Both the position numbers and the translations under genes were made by a program. The notes beneath the pieces were generated by a model that made no database searches, was not told the DNA's origin, and worked only from the letters and a program-made list of their open reading frames with translations. From Klenkia sesuvii (GTDB lineage Bacteria; Actinomycetota; Actinomycetes; Mycobacteriales; Geodermatophilaceae): a DNA stretch of 64,000 nucleotides. The DNA lies in the NCBI RefSeq assembly GCF_037083825.1, contig NZ_JBAPLU010000004.1, forward strand, positions 194,660-258,659. The letters are read 5' to 3'. Shown here piece after piece: positions 24,800 to 31,982 of this stretch (position 1 is its first letter; each line of letters begins with the position of its first letter).

Positions 24800-26158
24800 T
24801 CACATCGAGTTGAGCAGCTTCTCCACCCGTTCGTCGACGGACTTGAAGGGGTCCTTGCACAGCACGGTGCGCTGGGCCTGGTCGTTGAGCTTGAGGTGCA
24901 CCCAGTCGACCGTGAAGTCGCGTCGCTTCTCCTGCGCCTTGCGGATGAAGTCGCCGCGCAGCTTGGCCCGGGTGGTCTGCGGGGGCACGTTCTTGGCCTC
25001 GAACACCCGGGGGTCGTGGGTGGTGCGCTCGACGTGCCCGGCGCGCTCGAGCAGGTAGTACAGGCCCCGCCCGCGGCGGATGTCGTGGTAGGCCAGGTCG
25101 AGCTGGGCCACCCGGGCCGAGGACAGCGACAGGTCGTGCTTGGCGCGGTAGCGCTCGATGAGCGACTGCTTGATCGCCCAGTCGACCTCGCGGTCGACCA
25201 GCGAGTGGTCGCCGGTGTCGACGGCCTTGAGCGTGCGACCCCACAGCTCGAGCATCTGCCGGTGCACCGGGCCGAGGCCCTCGCGGTCGACGTACTCGGC
25301 GGCTCGGTCGTGGTACTCGGTCTGGATCTCCAGCGCCGACATCTCGCGGCCGTTGGCCAGCCGCACCTGCCGCCGCCCGGTGAGGTCGTGGCTGATCTCG
25401 CGGATGGCCCGGATCGGGTTCTCCAGGGTCATGTCCCGCACCGGGACGCCGTCCTCGACCATGCGCAGCACGAGGTCGGTGATGGCCACCTTGAGCAGGG
25501 TGGTGGTCTCGCTCATGTTGGAGTCCCCGACGATGACGTGCAGCCGTCGGTAGCGCTCGGCGTCGGCGTGCGGTTCGTCGCGGGTGTTGATGATCGGCCG
25601 GGACCGGGTGGTCGCCGAGGACACGCCCTCCCAGATGTGCTCGGCGCGCTGGCTGACGCAGTAGACGGCTCCCCGCGGGGTCTGCAGCACCTTGCCGGCG
25701 CCGCAGACGATCTGCCGGGTCACCAGGAACGGGATCAGCACGTCGGCCAGCCGGGAGAACTCGCCCTGCCGGCCGACGAGGTAGTTCTCGTGGCAGCCGT
25801 AGCTGTTGCCGGCGGAGTCGGTGTTGTTCTTGAACAGGTAGATGTCGCCCGTCACGCCCTCGTCGGCCAGCCGCTGCTCGGCGTCGACCAGCAGGCCCTC
25901 GAGGATCCGTTCGCCGGCCTTGTCGTGGACGACGAGCTCGGTCAGGTCGTCGCACTCGGCGGTCGCGTACTCGGGGTGGCTGCCGACGTCGAGGTAGAGG
26001 CGGGCACCGTTGCGCAGGAAAACGTTGGAGCTGCGGCCCCAGGACACCACCCGGCGGAACAGGTAGCGGGCGACCTCGTCGGGCGAGAGCCGGCGCTGCC
26101 CCTCGAAGGTGCACGTGACGCCGTACTCGGTCTCGATGCCGAAGATCCTGCGGTCCAC
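24800..26158 (-). CDS. pafA: Pup--protein ligase
   Basis: PafA joins the C-terminal glutamate of Pup to lysines of target proteins using ATP. At 452 aa it equals the M. tuberculosis enzyme. Glutamine-synthetase-like features: RRIFGIETEYGV at the N-terminus (ATP/Mg-binding Glu9), LYLDVGSHPEYAT with the likely catalytic base D57, FKNNTDSAGNSYGCHENYL, and INTRDEPHAD. C-terminal small domain KLNDQAQRTVLCKDPF. Start GTG 26158 is set by TAGGCT seven bases upstream; longer forms in this frame are shadows of prcA. Confidence 0.96.
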   Translation of the reverse strand: MDRRIFGIETEYGVTCTFEGQRRLSPDEVARYLFRRVVSWGRSSNVFLRNGARLYLDVGSHPEYATAECDDLTELVVHDKAGERILEGLLVDAEQRLADEGVTGDIYLFKNNTDSAGNSYGCHENYLVGRQGEFSRLADVLIPFLVTRQIVCGAGKVLQTPRGAVYCVSQRAEHIWEGVSSATTRSRPIINTRDEPHADAERYRRLHVIVGDSNMSETTTLLKVAITDLVLRMVEDGVPVRDMTLENPIRAIREISHDLTGRRQVRLANGREMSALEIQTEYHDRAAEYVDREGLGPVHRQMLELWGRTLKAVDTGDHSLVDREVDWAIKQSLIERYRAKHDLSLSSARVAQLDLAYHDIRRGRGLYYLLERAGHVERTTHDPRVFEAKNVPPQTTRAKLRGDFIRKAQEKRRDFTVDWVHLKLNDQAQRTVLCKDPFKSVDERVEKLLNSM

Positions 26159-26165
26159 GCCGACG

Positions 26166-26171
26166 AGCCTA
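26166..26171 (-). promoter_or_regulatory. Leaderless -10 of pafA
   Basis: TAGGCT on the minus strand, seven bases before GTG 26158 and overlapping the end of prcA. pafA can therefore be transcribed apart from prcBA. Confidence 0.62.
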
Positions 26172-27098
26172 GGCCGGTTCGCCGGGCTCGGGGGCCGGGT
26201 CGCCGGCGGCGTCCGGATCCGCACCACCCGCGGTGTCGGGGGCCGTGTCGGGGGCCGTGCCGCCGGCGGTGTCGGGGGCACCCGGGTCACCGAGGCCGGG
26301 CGGGGTGCCCGGGGCGGGACTGCTGGGCAGGTGGGCGGCGTCGTCGTCGATCCCCTCGGCCTGTCCCGGGGCGCCGACGGCCGGCTGGCCGTCGCCGAGC
26401 AGGGCGCGCAGGGCAGCACCGGTGATCCGCCGGAAGGTGCGCTTGGGGCGCTCCCGGTCCAGGACGGCGACCTCGAGCTGCTCGGCCGGGAGGCTGCTGT
26501 GGGCGCCGCCGTTGGCCTGGGTGGACGAGCTGACCGCCGAGAGAGCAGCGACGCCGACGGCCAGCGCCTCACGCAACGCCAGCCCGGGCCGGAAGTGCTC
26601 GCGCAGATGGGTGCTGACCGCGTCGGCCTGGCCGCCCATGACGACGAAGTCGGGCTCGTCCACCACCGAGCCGTCGAAGGTGAGGCGGTAGAGCTGGTCG
26701 GTCTCGGGGCTGGTGCCCACCTCGGCGACGCACAGCTCGACCTCGAAGGGCTTCATCTGCTCGGTGAAGATCGAGCCCAGCGTCTGGGCATAGGCGTTGG
26801 CCACGACGCGGCCGGTGACGTCGCGCCGGTTGTACGAGTAACCCCGGACGTCGGCCAGCCGCACGCCGGCCACCCGCAAGCTCTCGAACTCGGAGTAGCG
26901 CCCGACGGCGGCGAAGCCGATGCGGTCGTAGATCTCGCCCACCTTGTGCAGGGTCGAGCTGGGGTTCTCGGCGATGAGCAGCACACCGTCGGCGCAGGTC
27001 AGCACGGCGACGCTGCGGCCGCGGGAGATGCCCTTGCGGGCGTACTCCGAGCGGTCGCGCATGACCTGCTCGGCGGAGGCGTAGTACGGCATGGTCAT
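26169..27098 (-). CDS. prcA: 20S proteasome alpha subunit
   Basis: Outer-ring subunit that gates the 20S core and docks Mpa/ARC. 309 aa, longer than the usual about 250. The N-terminus MPYYASAEQVMRDRSEYARKGISRGRS forms the gate, followed by the alpha-type fold (VLLIAENPSSTLHKVGEIYDRIGFAAVGRYSEFE). From about residue 245 the protein becomes a Gly/Pro/Ala/Asp-rich tail (GTAPDTAPDTAGG and similar). It begins four bases after the prcB stop. Confidence 0.96.
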   Translation of the reverse strand: MTMPYYASAEQVMRDRSEYARKGISRGRSVAVLTCADGVLLIAENPSSTLHKVGEIYDRIGFAAVGRYSEFESLRVAGVRLADVRGYSYNRRDVTGRVVANAYAQTLGSIFTEQMKPFEVELCVAEVGTSPETDQLYRLTFDGSVVDEPDFVVMGGQADAVSTHLREHFRPGLALREALAVGVAALSAVSSSTQANGGAHSSLPAEQLEVAVLDRERPKRTFRRITGAALRALLGDGQPAVGAPGQAEGIDDDAAHLPSSPAPGTPPGLGDPGAPDTAGGTAPDTAPDTAGGADPDAAGDPAPEPGEPA

Positions 27099-27101
27099 GG
27101 C

Positions 27102-27950
27102 TCAGGCCTCCCGGTTCTCGGGCCCGGCGGACCGCTCGGCGGTGATGTCGGCGGCCACCGCGGCCACCTCGCTGTCGGGCAGCCGGACGGCGCCCTCGGC
27201 GTCGACCCGGTAGAGGATCGGGTACAGCCGGCGGACGGCGTCGGGGCCGCCGGTGGCGGAGTCGTCGTCGGCGGCGTCGTAGAGGGCCTCGACCAGGCTG
27301 CGGGTGGCGGCCTCTGCCGACAGGCCGGGGCGCCAGGTCTTCTTCAGCGACCCGCGGGCGAACAGGGAGCCCGAGCCGACGGAGGCGTAGCCGCGCTCCT
27401 CGTAGTTGCCGCCGGTGACGTCGTAGCTGAAGATGCGGCCCGGGCTGGTGCCGGGGACCGCGTCGAGGTCGTAGCCGGCGAACAACGGCACCACGGCCAG
27501 CCCCTGCATGGCCGCCCCGAGGTTGCCGCGGATCATCGCGGCCAGCCGGTTGGCCTTGCCGTCGAGGGACAGCGTCATCCCCTCGATCTTCTCGTAGTGC
27601 TCGAGCTCGACCTGGTAGAGCCGCACCATCTCGATGGCGATGCCGGCCGCACCCGCGATGCCGATCACCGACCAGGAGTCGGCCGCGTAGACCTTCTCGA
27701 TGTCGCGGCTGGAGATGAGGTTGCCCATGGTGGCCCGCCGGTCCCCGCCCATGAGGACGCCACCGTCGAAGGTGGCGGCCACGATGGTCGTGCCGTGCGG
27801 GGCGAGGTCGCCGACCGGCGCGGCCGGGGCCGACCGGCGGCCGGGCAGGAGGTCGGGCGCGGTGGCGCCGAGGAAGTCGGTGAACGAGGACCCCACCCGG
27901 TCCAGGTAGGCGGGGGTGAACCCGCTCCGTCCGGCGATCTGCTCGCTCAC
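27102..27950 (-). CDS. prcB: 20S proteasome beta subunit
   Basis: Catalytic subunit. A 53-residue propeptide ends APHG and the active-site nucleophile is Thr54 (TTIVAATFDGGVLMGGDRRAT). Lys86 region and the conserved GGDRR and SVIGIAGAAGIAIEMVRLYQ segments are present. 282 aa. GTG 27950 is preceded by GGAGG about ten bases away. The start codon also forms GTGA with a stop in another frame of the upstream endonuclease region. Partner of PrcA in the same operon. Confidence 0.96.
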   Translation of the reverse strand: MSEQIAGRSGFTPAYLDRVGSSFTDFLGATAPDLLPGRRSAPAAPVGDLAPHGTTIVAATFDGGVLMGGDRRATMGNLISSRDIEKVYAADSWSVIGIAGAAGIAIEMVRLYQVELEHYEKIEGMTLSLDGKANRLAAMIRGNLGAAMQGLAVVPLFAGYDLDAVPGTSPGRIFSYDVTGGNYEERGYASVGSGSLFARGSLKKTWRPGLSAEAATRSLVEALYDAADDDSATGGPDAVRRLYPILYRVDAEGAVRLPDSEVAAVAADITAERSAGPENREA

Positions 27951-28707
27951 CCGTGCGCCTCCTCCGCCGGCCCGTCGGGGCCGGCACTGTGCTCGTCGAC
28001 CGACCCGGGAGCGGGCCGGTCGGTGCTGCGCCGACCGGGGCGGGGCCCCGTCGGTCTCGTCGATCCGACCCTAGTCGCGGTGTCGCCGCGCAGCCCGGCG
28101 CCGGGGTTCCTGCTGTGGTCACCGGCGTGGACCCGTGCTTCTCGAGGTAGGTGACGGCGGCCAGCAGGACGACCGGGTCGTCGCGGAACTGGCCAAGGCC
28201 ACCGTTGCAGTTGAAGCACAGCAGCTCGCGGACCGCGCCGGTCGCGTGGTCGTGGTCGACGTGCACGGCCGGTGCTGACCGGCAGATCGCACACACCCCT
28301 GCCTGCGCCTGGAACATCTCGTCCGCCTCAGCAGCCGTGATGCCGTAACGCCTCCGTAGATGGTAGGACCGCGCACCACCTGCCTTGTCGAGCGCGGCTC
28401 GCCCACGTGCGTTGTGGCAGGGCTTGCAATAGGTCGCTCGATCGTTCTTGCTCCGAGCGTTCCGCCCGAAGTCCGACCACGGTCGAACGGTGTCGCAGTC
28501 AGGGCACCACTTGTAGCCGTCCGGGACAGCTCTGTCCCGGGGGTGACGGTGACGTGGTGGACCATTCCGGCTGTCCCGACTGGCCGCATGCCGCTGACGG
28601 GCGTGCGTGATGCAGTAGAAGGCCAAACCGTCCTTCGAGTTCCTGTTGCGACTGAACTCAGATACCGGACGTTCCGCGCCGCAATCGCGGCAGTATTTGG
28701 TGTCCAC
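27951..28707 (-). CDS. Endonuclease VII-type HNH protein; no in-frame stop before prcB
   Basis: About 190 residues are conserved. Two zinc-ribbon-like segments (CRDCG...FYC and CPDCD...YCKPC) lead to a recombination endonuclease VII domain: CAICRSAPAVHVDHDHATG and then LLCFNCNGGLGQFRDDP. A gene of this kind lies between pup and prcB in other actinobacteria, so it is syntenic, though its role is unknown. The domain ends near residue 191 (28135), where homologues stop. Here the frame stays open to 26569, through all of prcB and half of prcA. The end given is simply the prcB start. A one-base indel near 28120-28135 would restore a stop at 28119. GC is visibly lower than in the flanks. GTG start; weak ribosome site. 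Confidence 0.68.
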
Positions 28708-28737
28708 GGGCGGCGACCCAGACCGGAATGATCTTGA

Positions 28738-28947
28738 TCACTCCCCCCCTTTCTGGACGTACCCCTTGATGAACTCCTCGGCGTTCGACTCGAGCACCCC
28801 GTCGATCTCGTCGAGGATGTCGTCGACGTCGGCGCTCATCTTCTCGCGGCGCTCGGCGCCCTCGGCGTCGACCGGGGCCTCGACCTCCTCGGTCTCCTCC
28901 CGTGACCGCGTGGCCTTCTGCTGCCCGCCGGTGTCCCTGGTGGCCAT
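28738..28947 (-). CDS. pup: Prokaryotic ubiquitin-like protein Pup
   Basis: 69 aa, intrinsically disordered N-half and a helical C-half (DVDDILDEIDGVLESNAEEFIKGYV) that binds the Mpa coiled coils. It ends QKGGE, so the C-terminal glutamate is encoded directly and deamidation by Dop is not needed before ligation. ATG 28947 has GGGAGG upstream. A small palindrome, TGATC-TT-GATCA, spans the stop codon. Confidence 0.96.
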   Translation of the reverse strand: MATRDTGGQQKATRSREETEEVEAPVDAEGAERREKMSADVDDILDEIDGVLESNAEEFIKGYVQKGGE

Positions 28948-28987
28948 GTCGCCCTCCCGTTCCTGTGGGTGTGCTGCCCTGCTGCGC

Positions 28988-28993
28988 AAGCTA
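28988..28993 (-). promoter_or_regulatory. Candidate -10 of pup
   Basis: TAGCTT on the minus strand, about 40 bases before the ATG, leaving room for the ribosome site. No convincing -35. Confidence 0.35.
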
Positions 28994-29017
28994 CCCCGCG
29001 GGTACGACAGGAACCGC

Positions 29018-29545
29018 TCAGGCTTCCCAGCCGCCGAGGTGGCCGGCGTGCGCGTCGGCCAGCTCGTGCAACCAGGCGATGCGCGCGTCGAACGCCGGCG
29101 TCATCGGGGGCTCCAGCACCCGCACGGTGACCTGCCACTGCACGTCACCCACCCATCGTCCGGGCTCGGCCGGGACGGGCTCGACCACCTCGTCGCCGGC
29201 CCGCCGGGCCGCTCTCGCGGTGAACGCGTCGGCCTGCTCGCGGGTGGCGAACCCGACGAGGTGACGGGTCTCGTCCGACGGCCCGGGTGCGGTGCCCCCC
29301 GACCGCAGACGACCGGCGAGGTCGTCGAGGGCGATGAGCAGCTCGGCGGGCGTCGCCCCGGCACCCAGCAACCCGGCGCCGGTGAGGTGCCGGGTCAGGG
29401 ACGTGGTGAGGGAACCCGGCAGGTCACCGGACAGCAGGTGCACCTGCAGGGCCGACAGCACCCGCACCAGGGCGGCGACGTCCCCGGGCGCGATGGACCG
29501 GGTGGCCGTCCGCCGGGGGCGGCGCGGCTGGTCGGGCGTGGTCAC
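29018..29545 (-). CDS. RraB-like protein coupled to dop
   Basis: 175 aa. The C-terminal half resembles the RraB fold: HLVGFATREQADAFTARA, QWQVTVRVLEPP, and the end LHELADAHAGHLGGWEA, which recalls the LA...GGxYDGW end of RraB. E. coli RraB inhibits RNase E; the actinobacterial role is unknown. The N-terminal half (about residues 15-85) is mostly helical with no match. GTG 29545 overlaps the dop stop by four bases, and pup follows, so it sits inside the pupylation operon. The fold call is my own pattern reading. Confidence 0.6.
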   Translation of the reverse strand: MTTPDQPRRPRRTATRSIAPGDVAALVRVLSALQVHLLSGDLPGSLTTSLTRHLTGAGLLGAGATPAELLIALDDLAGRLRSGGTAPGPSDETRHLVGFATREQADAFTARAARRAGDEVVEPVPAEPGRWVGDVQWQVTVRVLEPPMTPAFDARIAWLHELADAHAGHLGGWEA

Positions 29546-31047
29546 GGCCCGGTGATGGTGTCGACCAGCTCCTGAGCGCTCCCGACCCGCTCGAAGAGGG
29601 CACCGACGTGGTCGCGCGTCCCGCGCAGCGGCTCCAGGGTGGGCACCCGCACCAGGTTCTCGCGGCCCAGGTCGAACACGACCGAGTCCCACGACGCGGC
29701 CGCCACCTGCGCCGGGTAGCGCCGGAGGCACTCCCCGCGGAAGAAGGCCCGGGTGTCGGTGGGGGGCTCCGTCATGGCGGCGGTGACCTCCTCCTCGGTG
29801 ACCAGCGTCTGCATGGCCCCCCGGGCCACCAGTCGCTGGTAGAGCCCCTTGTCCGGCCGCACGTCGGAGTACTGCAGGTCCACCAGCGCCAACCGGGCGT
29901 CCCCCCACGAGAGCCCGTCGCGGGCGCGGTAGCCCTCCAGCAGCCGCAGCTTGGCCGGCCAGTCCAGCCGGTCGGCCAACCGCATGGGGTCGACGGCGAG
30001 GTCGTCGAGCACCTCGCCCCAGCGGGCGAGCACGTCGTGGGTCTGCGGGTCGGTGTCACCGGTGGTGGCCACGAAGGCCCGCGCGCGGTCCAGGAACTCC
30101 TGCTGCACCTGCACCGCGGTGAGCCGGCGGCCGTCGACCAGTCGGATGCGGTGGGTCAGCGAGGGGTCGTGGCTGACCGCCTGCAGCTCGGCCACCGGGT
30201 CCTCGACCGCCAGGTCGAAGGTCAGGGCGCGGGCCTCGATCATCGCCAGCACGAGTGCCGTCGTCCCCACCTTGAGGTAGGTGGACAGCTCGGCCAGGTT
30301 GGCGTCGCCGATGATCACGTGCAGCCGCCGGTACTCCTCGGGCACGGCGTGCGGCTCGTCGCGCGTGTTGATGATGGGGCGCTTGAGGGTGGTCTCCAGC
30401 CCCACCTCGACCTCGAAGAAGTCGGCGCGCTGGGACAGCTGGAAGCCCTGGGTCCGGCCGTCGGTGCCGATGCCCACCCGCCCGGCCCCGGCGAACACCT
30501 GGCGGGTGACGAAGAACGGCACGAGGCCCTTGATGATGTCCAGGAACGGGGTCCGCCGGTCCATGAGGTAGTTCTCGTGCGCCCCGTAGGACTGGCCCTT
30601 GCCGTCGGTGTTGTTCTTGTACAGCTGGATCGGTTGCGTGCCGGGCACCCGGGCGGCACGCACGGCGGCCTCGGCCATGACCCGCTCCCCCGCCTTGTCC
30701 CACAGCACGACGTCGCGCGGGCTGGTCACCTCGGGGCCGGAGTACTCCGGGTGGGCGTGGTCGACGTAGAACCGGGCCCCGTTGGTGAGGACGACGTTCG
30801 CCATCCCCGGGTCCTCGTCGGGGTCGTTGTGGTCCAGCGCGCGCGCCGGGGAGAGGTCGAACCCGCGCGCGTCCCGCAGCGGGTTCTCCTCCTCGAAGTC
30901 CCACCGGGGCCGACGGCGCACGGTCGCCTCGGCCGGTGCCCAGGCGTTCACCACCTGGCTGGACAGCGTGGTCGGGTTGGCCCCGGGCTGCCCGGGCACC
31001 GAGATGCCGTACTCGACCTCGGTGCCCATGACCCGCCGCACGCTCAT
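29542..31047 (-). CDS. dop: Deamidase/depupylase of Pup
   Basis: 501 aa, paralogue of PafA. N-terminal RRVMGTEVEYGIS, the Dop-specific insertion (about residues 41-80, PRWDFEEENPLRDARGFDLS), then FYVDHAHPEYSGPE with the catalytic Asp96. KNNTDGKGQSYGAHENYL and INTRDEPHAVPEEYRRLH follow. It hydrolyses the isopeptide bond to recycle Pup and would deamidate GlnPup. TAGGGT lies six bases before ATG 31047, so it has its own leaderless promoter although mpa lies upstream. Confidence 0.96.
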   Translation of the reverse strand: MSVRRVMGTEVEYGISVPGQPGANPTTLSSQVVNAWAPAEATVRRRPRWDFEEENPLRDARGFDLSPARALDHNDPDEDPGMANVVLTNGARFYVDHAHPEYSGPEVTSPRDVVLWDKAGERVMAEAAVRAARVPGTQPIQLYKNNTDGKGQSYGAHENYLMDRRTPFLDIIKGLVPFFVTRQVFAGAGRVGIGTDGRTQGFQLSQRADFFEVEVGLETTLKRPIINTRDEPHAVPEEYRRLHVIIGDANLAELSTYLKVGTTALVLAMIEARALTFDLAVEDPVAELQAVSHDPSLTHRIRLVDGRRLTAVQVQQEFLDRARAFVATTGDTDPQTHDVLARWGEVLDDLAVDPMRLADRLDWPAKLRLLEGYRARDGLSWGDARLALVDLQYSDVRPDKGLYQRLVARGAMQTLVTEEEVTAAMTEPPTDTRAFFRGECLRRYPAQVAAASWDSVVFDLGRENLVRVPTLEPLRGTRDHVGALFERVGSAQELVDTITGP

Positions 31048-31053
31048 GGACCC

Positions 31054-31059
31054 ACCCTA
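31054..31059 (-). promoter_or_regulatory. Leaderless -10 of dop
   Basis: TAGGGT on the minus strand, six bases before ATG 31047. Confidence 0.62.
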
Positions 31060-31113
31060 GGCAACGGGCCCCGTCGTCCCCACGACGTGCTCGACACGCC
31101 ACGGGACCCACGA

Positions 31114-31126
31114 CGGGACCGTCCCG
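31114..31126 (-). terminator. Hairpin after the lipoprotein gene
   Basis: CGGGAC-C-GTCCCG palindrome 14 bases after the lipoprotein stop, ahead of the separate dop promoter. Short and without U-tract. Confidence 0.35.
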
Positions 31127-31139
31127 GACCGGGACCGCG

Positions 31140-31979
31140 TCAGGCGTCGCGGAAGGACGTGCTCGTGGTGCCACCGGCGGCCGGGACCAGCACGCAGCTC
31201 GGGAAGGGGTACCGGGCCCAGGACTGCGCGTCCTCGGTGGTGATGTCCAGCAGCACGTCGGCCGGCAGCGGACCGTCGAGGTAGTCCACCGCGTCGGGCA
31301 GGCACTGCTCGGCGAGTACCGACCGGGCTGCCCGGTCGGCCGGGAACGGGGTGCCCTCGGCGACGTCGGGCCAGCCGATGAGCTGCTCGGCCCAGTGCGG
31401 CTCGCTGCAGGCGACCACGTCGTGGACGACCGGGTCGCCGTCCAGGCACGCGCGGTAGGGCGCGGTGACGCCGGACTGCAGCGCCCCGGCCAACCGACCG
31501 GGGGCCGGCTCGGGGCGCCCGTACCCGTAGGTCACGTCGCAGGCCACCCAGCGTGCCCCGGCGGCCCACTGCTCCTCGGTGGGCAGCACCCGTGCGCTGC
31601 TGGCGTAGGTGCGGTCACCGGGGCCGGCCTGCAGGTAGTCGTCGACCAGCTGGTAGTCGCAGACCTCCTCCCAGGCGTCGCCGAGGTACCCGTCCTCGAG
31701 CTGGTCCTCGGTCGGGTAGGGAGCGTCCAGGGCCAGCCCGGTGTCGGCGACGGCGGCGGTCTCGCCGCTGTGCCCGTCGCCGCAGTCGACCACCGGCGGC
31801 ACCTCCAGGGGCAGGTAGGCGACCTCGATGTCGTGGCAGGTGCCGATGGCCGGTGCCCCGAACGACGGGTCGCCGGTGGCCGGGGCCGCCCCACCGGCCG
31901 GGCTGGCCACCCCCTCGACGACCGAGGTGCACCCCGACACCAGCAGGGCGGCGGAGACCGCCAGGACGACCCGTCGCAT
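31140..31979 (-). CDS. Lipoprotein with septum-formation-like domain
   Basis: 279 aa. A signal peptide with lipobox LLVSGC predicts acylation at Cys17. The rest is a secreted domain with paired cysteines in repeated contexts (IGTCHDIEV...VVDCGDGHSGETAAV and YRACLDGD...VVACSEPHWAEQLIG). This resembles the septum formation-related family (PF13845 type) seen twice in tandem. The start lies four bases after the mpa stop, so it is in the mpa operon. Its link to proteasome function is unclear. Confidence 0.72.
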   Translation of the reverse strand: MRRVVLAVSAALLVSGCTSVVEGVASPAGGAAPATGDPSFGAPAIGTCHDIEVAYLPLEVPPVVDCGDGHSGETAAVADTGLALDAPYPTEDQLEDGYLGDAWEEVCDYQLVDDYLQAGPGDRTYASSARVLPTEEQWAAGARWVACDVTYGYGRPEPAPGRLAGALQSGVTAPYRACLDGDPVVHDVVACSEPHWAEQLIGWPDVAEGTPFPADRAARSVLAEQCLPDAVDYLDGPLPADVLLDITTEDAQSWARYPFPSCVLVPAAGGTTSTSFRDA

Positions 31980-31982
31980 CGG

